Positions 17,629-26,805 are shown, counted from the stretch's first letter. The stretch is 39,912 nt of DNA from Actinomycetota bacterium (GCA_005888365.1 VAWZ01000085.1:1-39912); one strand, 5' to 3'. Translations and numbers: made by a program. Notes: generated by a model not told the origin, from the sequence alone.

Positions 17629-17634
17629 AGTGTA
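17629..17634 (-). promoter_or_regulatory. leaderless -10 box of the acyl-CoA dehydrogenase
   Basis: TACACT, 6 nt before the GTG at 17622. The stretch from -10 to start closely resembles that of the M20 dipeptidase gene at 24821. Confidence 0.6.
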
Positions 17635-17688
17635 GAGGCGTGGCAGAGCGTGATTCTCTGAGCACACGTCGCGGGCGCTGCGCGGGCC

Positions 17689-17748
17689 GCGCTTAGGGAT
17701 TTTCGCGCGATCGGAATCCGCACGAGCGGATTCGGATCTTGCGCGCTA
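17689..17748 (-). repeat. dispersed ~60-bp stem-loop repeat, copy 2
   Basis: Matches 321-381 along its full length. The stem GATCGGAATCCGC pairs with GCGGATTCGGATC around the loop ACGA with one mismatched pair. Read on the minus strand it starts at the TAG stop of the metallo-beta-lactamase-like gene and ends about 65 bp before the acyl-CoA dehydrogenase start. Confidence 0.7.
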
Positions 17749-18357
17749 ACTGTCGAGCGCGCTCTCGAGCGTCTCGTGCGCGTTCTCGAGGATCGGATGG
17801 CCGTGGGTCGGCAGCAGGATCTCAACAGGGAGCTCGACCAGCGGACGCAGGCGCTCACGCAGATCGTCGTGGGTCAGGCCTTCCGCAAGCCAGGAGTCGG
17901 GTTGCACCCGAAAGCCGCGCTCGCCTGCGAGGAAGACGTCGCCGACGACGAGCGCGGCGTGCTCACGCAGCCAGAGCGTCGCCTCGTCCGGGTACCCGCC
18001 GACCTGCGGCTCGACGTCTCCGGGGAGGTCCTCGCCGAGCTCGTACGGGACCGCCGCAGGTCCGAGCTCGCCGACGCTCGCAACAGGCGCGTGTAGCGTC
18101 GCGCCGAGGCGCTCGACGAGCTCCGCGCCGCTCCGGCCGTGCGAGCCGCAGGTGAGCAGGATCGCGACCGGACGACCTGCGGAGAGCTCCTCGATCTCGT
18201 CCGGGGAGACCAGCGGATCGAAGAGGACGAGGGAGTCGCCCGCGTCATATGCATACGAGCGGACCTCCCGCTCCCAGCCGTCCGGACCGCCCTCTTCCGG
18301 CGTCCAGGCGGGGTGCGGCGCTGTCCACGTCCAGAGTCCGGGCCGGAGCTCTTCCAC
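17746..18357 (-). CDS. metallo-beta-lactamase-fold-like protein with degenerate metal site
   Basis: About 203 residues with the layout of an MBL-fold hydrolase: a leading strand with LRPGLWTWTAPHP, LVLFDPLV, the strand-loop ILLTCGSHGRSGAEL, LVVGDVFLAGE and a final LPTHGHP. In active enzymes the first loop reads HxHxDH; here only one His remains (CGSHGRS), while the later GD and THGH are kept. It may bind one metal, have another chemistry, or be non-catalytic. GTG at 18355-18357 has GAGGAG 5 nt upstream; another GTG lies two codons earlier. Its promoter region is shared with the divergent amidohydrolase, and the stop lies in the 60-bp repeat. Confidence 0.68.
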   Translation of the reverse strand: MEELRPGLWTWTAPHPAWTPEEGGPDGWEREVRSYAYDAGDSLVLFDPLVSPDEIEELSAGRPVAILLTCGSHGRSGAELVERLGATLHAPVASVGELGPAAVPYELGEDLPGDVEPQVGGYPDEATLWLREHAALVVGDVFLAGERGFRVQPDSWLAEGLTHDDLRERLRPLVELPVEILLPTHGHPILENAHETLESALDS

Positions 18358-18372
18358 ACTCACTCCTCGGGA

Positions 18373-18378
18373 TACAGT
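18373..18378 (+). promoter_or_regulatory. -10 box of the amidohydrolase gene
   Basis: TACAGT, 9 nt before the ATG at 18388 with no Shine-Dalgarno. It lies in the 30-bp gap between divergent starts. Confidence 0.5.
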
Positions 18379-18387
18379 GCCCGCCCA

Positions 18388-19914
18388 ATGATTCTCGAAA
18401 ACGGCGTCGTGCGCACGATGGACCCGGCGCTGCCGCTGGCGCGAGCGCTCGCGCTCGCCGGCGACCGAATCGCGGGCGGAGTCGGAACGCACGAGACAGC
18501 GTTGCCGAGCCCCGAGGTGATCGATCTCGGAGGGCGCTCGGTCCTACCCGGCTTCTCCGATTCGCACGTCCACTTCCCGACCTGGTCGCTCGCCCGGAAC
18601 GACGTCACGCTGGACGGGGCGTCGTCGGTGGCCGAGTGCCTCGAGCGTGTGCGGGCTCATCCACGTCACGGCGACTGGATCCGCGGTACCGGCTGGCGCT
18701 CCGCAACATGGGAGATCCAGCCGACGAGGCAGGCGCTCGACGAGGTCGCAGGATCGACTCCGGTCGCCCTCTGGGCGAAGGACTACCACTCGCTCTGGCT
18801 CAACTCGGCCGCGCTCGCCCTTGCCGAGGGAGATCTCGAGGTCCACGGCGGCGTCGTCGAGCGTGACGAGAAAGGCGAGCCGACCGGCGTCCTCCGGGAG
18901 GAGTCGGCATGGGGCTTCCGGGCCCGCTTCGGCGCAGTCTCCGACGACGAGTGGGTCGACGCCACCCGTGAGGGAATGCGGATCGCGAATGCCCGCGGGG
19001 TCGTCGCAGTCCACGACAAGGACGGCTGGCTCGGCGCGCCTCGGATCTTCCAGCGGCTCGCCGAGCACGATGGGCTCACGCTCCGGGTCTGGCAGTCGCT
19101 TCCGTACGAGCGCCTGCCGGAGCTCGAGGCCGTCGGGCTCCGGTCGCGCCTCGGGGACGACTACCTGCGAATCGGCTATCTGAAGGTCTTCATGGACGGG
19201 ACGCTCGGGTCGCAGACGGCCCGGATGCTCGACGGCTCCGGAGTGCAGATCACGAGCGGCGAGGAGCTCGCGGACATCGTCAGCCGCGCCGCCCGCGCCG
19301 GGTGGCCGGTCGGGGTGCACGCCATCGGCGACCTCGCCAACCGGGAGGCCCTCGACGCGTTCGAGTCGACGAAGGAGGTCTGGGCTCCCCTCGGCCTCCG
19401 CCAGCGGGTCGAGCACGCACAGTGCCTCGCAGACGAGGACATCGGCCGCTTCACGGAGATCGGCGTCGCCTGCTCGGTCCAGTTCAGCCACGCGCCGTCC
19501 GATCGCGATCTCGCCGACCGCTTCTGGGCCGAGCGAGCCGACGGCGTCTACGCCTTCCGCTCGCTGCTCGACTCGGGCGCGCTCCTCGCGAACGGCTCGG
19601 ACGCGCCGGTCGAGGAGCTCGATCCGCTCGCCGGGCTCCGGGCCGGAGTGCTGCGGACGATCGACGAGCGGCGCGCGTGGCATCCGGAGCAGGCGCTCAC
19701 GATCGAAGCTGCGCTTCGCGCCGCGACCGTCAACCCCGCCTGGCTCGCGGGCGACGAGCGGCGGCGAGGCAAGCTCGTTCCGGGATTCCTCGCCGACCTC
19801 GTCGTGCTCTCGCGTGACCCGCTCGACTGTCCGCCAGAGGAGCTCGAGACCGTGGAAGTGGTGGCGACGATGGTCGGCGGCCGATGGGTGCACAACCCGC
19901 CGCCCTGGGACTGA
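18388..19914 (+). CDS. amidohydrolase family 3 protein (YtcJ-like)
   Basis: A 508-residue metal-dependent hydrolase of the amidohydrolase superfamily, group 3. The N-terminal small barrel (MILENGVVRTMDP ... LPGFSDSHVHF) contains the first HxH metal ligands. A middle KVFMDGTLGSQTA carries the usual bridging region. HAIGD and VEHAQ give further ligands, and GSDAPVEELDP holds the catalytic Asp. Members hydrolyse N-acyl, N-formyl or similar C-N bonds; the natural substrate is unknown. No signal peptide is present. ATG at 18388 is preceded by a TACAGT box. Confidence 0.9.
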   Translation: MILENGVVRTMDPALPLARALALAGDRIAGGVGTHETALPSPEVIDLGGRSVLPGFSDSHVHFPTWSLARNDVTLDGASSVAECLERVRAHPRHGDWIRGTGWRSATWEIQPTRQALDEVAGSTPVALWAKDYHSLWLNSAALALAEGDLEVHGGVVERDEKGEPTGVLREESAWGFRARFGAVSDDEWVDATREGMRIANARGVVAVHDKDGWLGAPRIFQRLAEHDGLTLRVWQSLPYERLPELEAVGLRSRLGDDYLRIGYLKVFMDGTLGSQTARMLDGSGVQITSGEELADIVSRAARAGWPVGVHAIGDLANREALDAFESTKEVWAPLGLRQRVEHAQCLADEDIGRFTEIGVACSVQFSHAPSDRDLADRFWAERADGVYAFRSLLDSGALLANGSDAPVEELDPLAGLRAGVLRTIDERRAWHPEQALTIEAALRAATVNPAWLAGDERRRGKLVPGFLADLVVLSRDPLDCPPEELETVEVVATMVGGRWVHNPPPWD

Positions 19915-20043
19915 GAACTGAATGCCCCGGGGGTCATCGCCCGGAGCGAAGGGCGCAGCGTCTTCAGGCAGCGACGCGGCCGCCTACGGCCGCGGACGGC
20001 CTGGCGCACGCAAGCCGCGGCGTTGAAGATCGCCGACTGGCCG

Positions 20044-20049
20044 TACACT
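20044..20049 (+). promoter_or_regulatory. leaderless -10 box of the HxlR regulator
   Basis: TACACT, 6 nt before the ATG at 20056. A TTGAAG with fair -35 resemblance lies about 15 nt further upstream. Confidence 0.55.
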
Positions 20050-20055
20050 GAGTCC

Positions 20056-20436
20056 ATGGATTCCGGGCTCATGAATGCGGAGGACGCGAGCGCGCGCACG
20101 ATGCTCCCGGTGCACGCGGTGCCGACCTGCTCGGTCGCGGGCGCCGCGGAGATCGTCGGCTCGAAGTGGACCGTGCTCATCGTCCACGACCTCTCCGAGG
20201 GCCCCCGGCGCTTCACCCAGCTCGAGCGGTCGTGCGCGGGAATCAGCCCGCGGACGCTCGCGGAGCGCCTGCGGCGGCTCGAGGTGGAGCAGATCGTCGT
20301 CCGCCGCAGCTACCCGGAGTCGCCGCCCCGGGTCGAGTACGAGCTGACCGCGAAGGGCCACGCTCTGCTCCCGATCGTGCGCGAGATGCGCCGCTTCGGG
20401 CACGAGTGGCTGGGCTGCGGCGCGCACGACGCCTGA
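20056..20436 (+). CDS. HxlR-family winged-helix transcriptional regulator
   Basis: A 126-residue DNA-binding protein of the HxlR (DUF24) group. The family Cys (PTCSVAGAAEIVG) at the start of the domain is present and is redox-active in some relatives. It is followed by GSKWTVLIVHDL, the recognition region GISPRTLAERLRRLE, and the wing SPPRVEYELTAKG. Such proteins bind as dimers to dyad operators. A perfect dyad lies 3 bp after the stop, in front of the next gene, and could be its target. The transcript appears leaderless. Confidence 0.93.
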   Translation: MDSGLMNAEDASARTMLPVHAVPTCSVAGAAEIVGSKWTVLIVHDLSEGPRRFTQLERSCAGISPRTLAERLRRLEVEQIVVRRSYPESPPRVEYELTAKGHALLPIVREMRRFGHEWLGCGAHDA

Positions 20437-20439
20437 CGA

Positions 20440-20462
20440 CCTTGTGACTTATCGTCACAAGG
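20440..20462. promoter_or_regulatory. perfect 9-bp dyad downstream of hxlR, candidate operator
   Basis: CCTTGTGAC-N5-GTCACAAGG is perfectly symmetric. The centre plus part of the right arm contains TATCGT, a TAnnnT -10 candidate about 55 nt before the lipoprotein gene. It may be the HxlR operator controlling that gene, or a terminator of hxlR. Confidence 0.55.
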
Positions 20463-20510
20463 CTCGATACGGCCCGGACCTCAGAGGCGCCTCGGCTCGT
20501 ACTCCCGGCG

Positions 20511-20915
20511 GTGACGCGCTTCGTCGTAGCTGCGCTCGTGGTCCTCGTGAGCGGCGGGTGCGGTCACCACGCTCCGCCCAAGAGCATCGAGCTCCCGCAT
20601 GAGCCCTATCTCGGTCTCGCCTGCCACGACAGCACGTATCCCTGCCACAGGCTCGGTCTTGCGGTGTGGCTCCGTCGTCCGGCTACTCACGTGACCGCAA
20701 CTGTCGACGGGCAGTCGGTGAACCTCGGGACGCGACCGGGCAGAGGTCCGTATCGTCGGGGCCTGTTCTGGCAGGGCTTCTTCGGCGACCGACACGCGGA
20801 GCGGTACTGCTCGGAATATCCGCACCGACTGGCCGTACGCATTCGCATATCCGCGCTCGACCGGAGCGAACTCGTCGCGAGCGGCGCCCCGTCGGTGTCC
20901 TGCGGCTACGGGTAA
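20511..20915 (+). CDS. small predicted lipoprotein
   Basis: A 134-residue protein with a short signal peptide and a lipobox ending at Cys17 (LVVLVSGGC), so it is probably lipid-anchored on the outer face of the membrane. The mature part contains four more Cys residues (CHDSTYPC, YCSEY, VSC), enough for two disulfides, and reads like a small beta-rich domain (VWLRRPATHVTATVDGQSVNLG). I recognise no family. GTG at 20511 has only a weak upstream purine run. The hxlR gene and its dyad precede it, suggesting regulation by HxlR. Confidence 0.65.
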   Translation: MTRFVVAALVVLVSGGCGHHAPPKSIELPHEPYLGLACHDSTYPCHRLGLAVWLRRPATHVTATVDGQSVNLGTRPGRGPYRRGLFWQGFFGDRHAERYCSEYPHRLAVRIRISALDRSELVASGAPSVSCGYG

Positions 20916-20919
20916 CGCT

Positions 20920-21348
20920 CTAGTCGGCCAGCCCTTTCGCGCGCAGCTCCTCGACTGCTCGCCGGGACTTCTCGATCTCGCGGAGCCCCATGCCTTCGAG
21001 GATGCGCGGAGCTTTCGTGAACTGGACGTCGCGGTAGTCGACGACCTGCCAGCGGTTGCCCGACGGATCGAGAACGTCGTTCCGGCCGACGATTCGTGCG
21101 CCCGCCGCTCGTGCTCTTCGGAGCGTCTCCTCGCGGTCGTCGACGACGAGCCCGATGTGCTCGTGCCCGTTCGCCCGAGGCGTGCCCGTCGCGAGAGCGA
21201 TGAACTGATCCCCCATGTCGACGAAGGCCATGCTCCCGCTGCGCCCGCGGAGCCTGACGTCGTCGAAGACGTTCTCCAGAAACCCGAGCTCCTCGTCGAT
21301 GTCGCGAACCGCGACTGCGACGTGGTTGATCCCGACGAGCCGTGGCAC
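20920..21348 (-). CDS. VOC-superfamily (glyoxalase-like) protein
   Basis: A 142-residue vicinal-oxygen-chelate domain made of two beta-alpha-beta-beta-beta modules. It opens with NHVAVAVRDID (first metal His) and has EHIGLVVDD (second module His) and DPSGNRWQVVDY, where the usual final Glu is not obvious. VOC proteins include glyoxalases, dioxygenases, epimerases and antibiotic-binding proteins; function cannot be assigned. GTG at 21346-21348 is the start, preceded by GGAG and by TAGCCT 7 nt upstream. The frame remains open upstream but reads as Arg-rich shadow. Confidence 0.85.
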   Translation of the reverse strand: MPRLVGINHVAVAVRDIDEELGFLENVFDDVRLRGRSGSMAFVDMGDQFIALATGTPRANGHEHIGLVVDDREETLRRARAAGARIVGRNDVLDPSGNRWQVVDYRDVQFTKAPRILEGMGLREIEKSRRAVEELRAKGLAD

Positions 21349-21365
21349 GGTCTCCAGGCTAGCTC

Positions 21366-22045
21366 CTACGGATGGATCCTCCAGATCCGATGACCCTGGA
21401 ACTCGCCGACCCAGATGTCGCCGAACGCGCTTCGTACGACGAATTGGTGCGGGCCGACCGAGATGGTGTCGACGACTGCGTTCGTCGCCGGATCGATCCT
21501 CCAGAAGGTGCCCTCGCCGTCGTTCCGGATCCACTCGAGGCCGTCAGGGCCGCGTACGCCGTCCGAAGGTGACGTGCCGACCTTCGTCGTCGCGACGATC
21601 ACTCCGGTTGTCGCATCGAGCCGGGTCACGGAGCGGGCGTTGTTGTGGGAGACCCACACGCCGTCGTCGTGCGGATCGACGCAGACTTCGCCGCCGCGGC
21701 CGACATGGATCACCGCAACGGCGTTGGTTGCGGGATTGATGCGGTACACGTCGTCGCCGTACTGCGAACCGACCCAGATCGCACCCGCTCCGGCACGGAT
21801 GCACGTGAGAGTGGCTGTGGTCTGAATCCTCTTCACGACCTTCAGCGTCCGTGGATTGATGCGCGAGACCGTTCCTGCTCCCGAGTCCGACGACCACACG
21901 GACCCAAAGCCGTAAGCAACGTCCCACGGCTTGTGGCCGACTTGATCTGCTTGGTCACCCGGAGACGACGAGGATCGACCTTCGCGATCGTGTCCTGCCG
22001 GTACTCGACCCAGACGGCTGCGGCGCCGGCGACTACGCCGCACAT
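21366..22045 (-). pseudogene. broken YncE/Vgb-like beta-propeller protein
   Basis: Repeated blades of the type GSVWSSDSGAGTVSRINP, AIWVGSQYGDDVYRINP, GVWVSHNNARSVTRLD and IWVGEFQGHRIWRIHP mark a secreted-type beta-propeller related to virginiamycin B lyase/YncE repeats. The downstream part (stop TAG 21366-21368) and the upstream part (VWVEYRQDTIAKVDP ... VTKQIK) are in different frames. A single missing base near 21942 would restore IKVGHKPWDVAYGFGSVW. No credible start or signal peptide is present, so the 5' end is also lost or very short. It is probably a decaying gene, unless the indel is a sequence error. Confidence 0.75.
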
Positions 22046-22091
22046 CGAACGGGTCGTAGAGGGCAGCGATATATCGCCTGCGGAGTACGCG

Positions 22092-22232
22092 GTGACGAGC
22101 TCCGTTGCGGCCTTTGCGAACGAGCTTTCCGCGCTGAACGTCCATCTCGACGGCACCCCCGACGACGTGCTCGACGCCCTCGATCGCCTCGAGAGGGCCC
22201 TTCGCGAGACCTGGCTCGCCGCCGAGGGCTAG
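22092..22232 (+). CDS. small hypothetical protein, 46 residues
   Basis: GTG at 22092 with GGAG 6 nt upstream opens a 46-residue frame with convincing codon use. It includes VAAFANELSALNVHL and DDVLDALDRLERALRETW, which would form a helix-turn-helical pair. Its TAG at 22230-22232 overlaps the stop codon of the convergent pepT gene (shared CTAG). I recognise no family. Confidence 0.5.
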   Translation: MTSSVAAFANELSALNVHLDGTPDDVLDALDRLERALRETWLAAEG

Positions 22233-23434
22233 ACAGGCTCGGCCCAGACGCCGGCGAGCTCGACGACGGTCGCCGCTGCGGCGGCCATGTCCTGCACGCT
22301 CGCCCACTCGCGGACCGAGTGGTACTCGTGTCCCCCGGTGAAGAGGTTCGGCGTCGGCAGCCCTCTCGAAGAGAGCACCGCCCCGTCGGTCCCGCCCCGC
22401 GTGATCGCGAGCTTCGGTTCGGCTCCCGTCCGACGGATCGCCTCGAGCGCAGCCTCGACCACGCGCGGGTTCTCCTCGATGTACGGCCTCATGTTGCGGT
22501 AGGAGTCGCGTACCTCGATCTCGATCTGTGCGCGAGGCTCTCCCCGTGCGACTTCCTCGACGAGCGCCCGCACGAGGTCCACGTGTTGGTCGAGGAGCCG
22601 ATCGTCGTGATCTCGCGCGATGAGGTCCTCCGCGTTGCCCGCAATGCGGTGGGGATGGACGTAGCCTTCGCGATCCTCGGTTGTTTCGGGCGAGAGGCGA
22701 TCCCCCGGCAGCGACGCGACGAGCTGAGCGGCGAGCTTGACCGGGTTCACGAGCTTGCCCTTCGCGGTTCCCGGGTGCACCGAGACGCCGCGAATCGTCA
22801 CCCGGATCGACTTGGCCGAGAACGTCTCGATCTCGAGCTCTCCGAGCCCCGATCCGTCGAGCGTGTACGCGACGTCTGCGCCGAACTCCTCGAGATCGAA
22901 GTCCTCGGCGCCAAGGCCGACCTCTTCGTCGACGGTGAACGCGATGCGAAGCGGCGCCCGCGGCAGCTCCGGATGGCGGACGAGGTAGGCGACTGCAGCC
23001 ATGATCTCGGCGATGCCGGCCTTGTCGTCCGCGCCGAGCAATGTCGTTCCGTCGCTCGTCACGAGGTCGTGTCCCACACGCTCCGCGAGCTCCGGCAGCT
23101 GGTCCGGGTCGAGCATCTGGCGAGGGTCGCCGGGAAGCGCGATCGGCAACCCTTCCCAGGCCTCGTGCACGATCGGAGCGACGCCGTCGGCGGTGACGTC
23201 GGGAGTCGTGTCGACGTGTGCGATGAGCCCCACGACGGGCGCGTCGGCCGAGCCGGGCAGGGTCGCGAACACGGTCGCGCTCGGCGTCAGCTCGGCGTCG
23301 GCGAGACCGATCTCCCGGAGCTCTTCCACCAGCAGGCGGGAGAGTTCGAGCTGCTTCTCGGTGCTCGGGCGGCGCGATGCACGATAGGCGCCCTGCGTGT
23401 CGATCCTGACGTAGCGGAGGAAGCGCTCGAGCAC
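22229..23434 (-). CDS. pepT: peptidase T-like tripeptide aminopeptidase (M20B)
   Basis: A 401-residue cytoplasmic zinc exopeptidase that removes the N-terminal residue of tripeptides. The metal ligands are in place: His73/Asp75 in AHVDTTPD, Asp136 in LGADDKAG, the catalytic Glu pair 170-171 in VDEEVG, an Asp in TLDG, and the C-terminal His of GHEYHS. TRGGTDGAVLS is diagnostic for peptidase T. GTG at 23434 is the first usual start, 41 nt after the stop of the upstream dipeptidase gene, so both are likely one transcript for peptide catabolism. Length matches the family. Confidence 0.92.
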   Translation of the reverse strand: MLERFLRYVRIDTQGAYRASRRPSTEKQLELSRLLVEELREIGLADAELTPSATVFATLPGSADAPVVGLIAHVDTTPDVTADGVAPIVHEAWEGLPIALPGDPRQMLDPDQLPELAERVGHDLVTSDGTTLLGADDKAGIAEIMAAVAYLVRHPELPRAPLRIAFTVDEEVGLGAEDFDLEEFGADVAYTLDGSGLGELEIETFSAKSIRVTIRGVSVHPGTAKGKLVNPVKLAAQLVASLPGDRLSPETTEDREGYVHPHRIAGNAEDLIARDHDDRLLDQHVDLVRALVEEVARGEPRAQIEIEVRDSYRNMRPYIEENPRVVEAALEAIRRTGAEPKLAITRGGTDGAVLSSRGLPTPNLFTGGHEYHSVREWASVQDMAAAAATVVELAGVWAEPV

Positions 23435-23477
23435 GTCGCTCGCGAGCTCCTCCGCGAGCGGGCTCGTGAACGGCGCA

Positions 23478-24821
23478 CTAGCCAGCTTGGAGTTCCCCGA
23501 GCCGCAGGTAGGTCTCTCGTATGGCGTCGACCCCGAGCGTCAGGTACTCGGCCGGCAGGCATTCGTTCGGGGAGTGCGCGTTCGCGTCCTTGGTGGCGAT
23601 CCCCGTGACGATCGCGGGGATGCCACGCGCCGCGAGTCCGGAAACCACCGGGATCGAGCCGCCGACCCGGACGAGCATCCGCTTCGTGCCGAACACCCTC
23701 TCGAACGCCTCGCCCGCCAGAGTGAGAGCCGGGACGTCGGGCGCGACGAGCCCCGGCTCGGCGTGCGATTGAAGCTCCACGTCGACCTCGGTGCCGGATG
23801 GGGCCGCGTCCCGCAGGAGCCGCTCGAACACCGGGACGATGTCCGAGACCTTCTGCCCCGGAGCGATCCGGATCGAGACGTTCGCCCGGGCCTCCACCGG
23901 CAGCACGGTCTTCACGAGATCGGGCGATCCGCCCGCAAGCCCATGGACGTCGACCGAGGGCTCGGCCCACGTGCGCACGTAGAACTCTCGAGCGGCGGTC
24001 GCGTCCGCGGCCCGTCCGCCGACGTCCGCGAGGACCTCGTCGCCGGCCGGCATCGACCTCCAGCCTTCGATCTCCTCTGCAGTCGGAGCGGCGATTCCGA
24101 CCCGCAGAGGCACGGGAAGGCGACCCTCCCGTGGAAGAACGGCCGAGAGAGCCTGGATGAGCGCGTGCATGGCGTTGAGAGCGGCACCCCCGTACAGGCC
24201 CGAGTGGAGGTCGCGCTCCCCGGTGCGCACGCGGACGTGGAAGTAGCAGAGCCCTCGAAGAGTGGTGTAGAAGGTGGGGACGCCTTCCTCCACCATGTCG
24301 CCGTCGAAGACGAGCGCAACGTCTGCTCCGCGCTCGTCGGCGGCAACCCACTCGACCACCGACTGGCCCCCGACTTCCTCCTCGGAGTCGAGCGCGAAGC
24401 GAACGTTGACAGGGAGGTCTCCCACGGTGGAGAGCTGGCGCGCGGCCTCGACGAGCATGAAGAGGTGCGCCTTGTCGTCTGCAACGCCCCGCGCATAGAG
24501 CCGGCCGTCCCGCTCCGCGAGCTCGAACGGGGGCGAGGTCCAGAGCTCGAGCGGGTCGGCCGGCTGGACGTCGAAGTGCGCGTAGCAGAGGACGGTGGGA
24601 GCAGACTCTCCCCCGTTCGACGCGGCAATCTCCCCGACGACGAGCGGCCGCCCGCCGTTCCAGCGCACGACGTCCGCCTCGCCACCCGCGCCGCGGATCC
24701 GGGCCGCGACCCAGTCGGCCGCGGCTACGACGTCGTCGGCGTGCGCGGGATCAGCGCTGATGGACGGGATGGCGATCAGCTCTGCGAGCCGATCCCGAAG
24801 CTCCTCGTAACCCGGCTCCAC
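23478..24821 (-). CDS. M20-family dipeptidase
   Basis: A 447-residue co-catalytic metallopeptidase resembling CNDP/DapE-type dipeptidases. Ligands and catalytic residues are visible: His82/Asp84 (YAHFDVQP), Asp115 (GVADDKAH), the Glu147-149 run (SEEEVGG), Asp in VFDGD, and a final His in NAHSPNE. The lid domain contains the SGLYGG stretch typical of the group. GTG at 24819-24821 is supported by TACACT 8 nt upstream. It is followed by pepT, so together they can break down small peptides to amino acids. No signal peptide is present. Confidence 0.92.
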   Translation of the reverse strand: MEPGYEELRDRLAELIAIPSISADPAHADDVVAAADWVAARIRGAGGEADVVRWNGGRPLVVGEIAASNGGESAPTVLCYAHFDVQPADPLELWTSPPFELAERDGRLYARGVADDKAHLFMLVEAARQLSTVGDLPVNVRFALDSEEEVGGQSVVEWVAADERGADVALVFDGDMVEEGVPTFYTTLRGLCYFHVRVRTGERDLHSGLYGGAALNAMHALIQALSAVLPREGRLPVPLRVGIAAPTAEEIEGWRSMPAGDEVLADVGGRAADATAAREFYVRTWAEPSVDVHGLAGGSPDLVKTVLPVEARANVSIRIAPGQKVSDIVPVFERLLRDAAPSGTEVDVELQSHAEPGLVAPDVPALTLAGEAFERVFGTKRMLVRVGGSIPVVSGLAARGIPAIVTGIATKDANAHSPNECLPAEYLTLGVDAIRETYLRLGELQAG

Positions 24822-24829
24822 GGGCGCGG

Positions 24830-24835
24830 AGTGTA
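24830..24835 (-). promoter_or_regulatory. leaderless -10 box of the dipeptidase-pepT operon
   Basis: TACACT on the minus strand, 8 nt before the GTG at 24821. The sequence from -10 to start closely resembles that of the acyl-CoA dehydrogenase gene. Confidence 0.6.
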
Positions 24836-24840
24836 TAGCG

Positions 24841-24856
24841 GGTATGGAGGCATACC
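24841..24856. promoter_or_regulatory. dyad in the dipeptidase promoter
   Basis: GGTATG-GAGG-CATACC is a perfect 6-bp inverted repeat immediately upstream of the -10 box, where a repressor would occlude the -35/-10 spacer. Nothing else recognisable lies between 24857 and 24925. Confidence 0.4.
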
Positions 24857-24925
24857 GCGAGACTTCGATGCTTACCGCGATGAATCGGCACGTGTCGAGG
24901 CCTTCATCGCGTGAGGCTTCCGCTT

Positions 24926-25633
24926 CTATGAGCAGTGGACGGCTTCTCCGAGCGGCGGAAGCTCGAGCGAGCCGCGGTAGGTCTCGATGATCGCGCAGAC
25001 CTCGCGTCGGAAGGCACCTGGATCGTCAACGAGCGACCGGAACCGCTCCGACTTGGCGTAATCGTCTTGAGCCTCGGCTCGATAGTGCGCCTCGTCTGCC
25101 CGGAACCAGTCCAGGCTCTCCCAGCTCTCCAGATGGGCCGCGACGAGCGAGTCGTGCCCGTTGAAGGCGCGCTCCGCTTTCCTGCGATCTCCGATGAGCC
25201 CAGGGGATCCCGCGTCGAAGGCGTCATTCGGTTCTCCGTGGCGCCTGGTTTGCTGGTCCAGGTAGCGGGCGGCGCTCGCGAGTTCGGGGAACAAGCCGCG
25301 ATAGTCGATGACCTTCCGCGCAGCGATTCCGGCGAGCCTTCTCGCGGCAGCAGCGAACTGCGCTTCTGACTCGAGCTCGACGAACGGCGCTTCGGTCACT
25401 CGATAGCCAACCGCGAAGTAGATGTCCTCAGACTCGCGCCATAGCCACATCGCGCCAACGTTCAGGTACGACCCTCGCGACCACGATGAGGGCTGAAACT
25501 CGACGACGCAGACCCACCATCCACGGTCATCGAGCCAAACGCGTGACCGCCCCTTCTGAGTCAATCCCAACGGGCGGAGAACCTCGCGGCCGACGTCCGC
25601 GAGCAACCTCGAGTGGGGCGGCGTAGAAGCCAC
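24926..25633 (-). CDS. DUF4304-like protein
   Basis: A 235-residue soluble protein. The N-terminal ~90 residues match the DUF4304 pattern: REVLRPLGLTQKGRSRVW, followed by WWVCVVEFQPSSW and GSYLNVGAMWLW, a beta-rich core. The C-terminal half is helical and charged (AARYLDQQ, AHLESWESLDWF, DDYAKSERF). The function of the domain is unknown. The start is GTG at 25631-25633, and the stop is 26 bp from the sigma factor gene's 3' side in the same orientation, so it may be read through from it. It is less GC-rich than its neighbours, which could mean more recent acquisition. Confidence 0.72.
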   Translation of the reverse strand: MASTPPHSRLLADVGREVLRPLGLTQKGRSRVWLDDRGWWVCVVEFQPSSWSRGSYLNVGAMWLWRESEDIYFAVGYRVTEAPFVELESEAQFAAAARRLAGIAARKVIDYRGLFPELASAARYLDQQTRRHGEPNDAFDAGSPGLIGDRRKAERAFNGHDSLVAAHLESWESLDWFRADEAHYRAEAQDDYAKSERFRSLVDDPGAFRREVCAIIETYRGSLELPPLGEAVHCS

Positions 25634-25659
25634 GTCGAGACGTTCGTTACGGGCTTCGA

Positions 25660-26748
<1,089 letters not shown>

Positions 26749-26776
26749 TGCAACCCCCCTTTTCCTCAGCGGTCAC

Positions 26777-26805
26777 ACCGTAGTCGCGGAGGAGGTCGGC
26801 GTCAA
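26777..26805 (-). promoter_or_regulatory. sigma-70-type promoter of the sigma factor gene
   Basis: TTGACG (26800-26805), a 17-bp spacer, then TACGGT (26777-26782), a near-consensus housekeeping promoter on the minus strand. Transcription would start at about 26770. This gene may be read by its own product. Confidence 0.7.

Noticed and set aside
24831-24916. 27-codon plus-strand frame ending RDESARVEAFIA
   Set aside because: It looks mildly coding but is very short, and it overlaps the dipeptidase promoter and dyad. No ribosome site.
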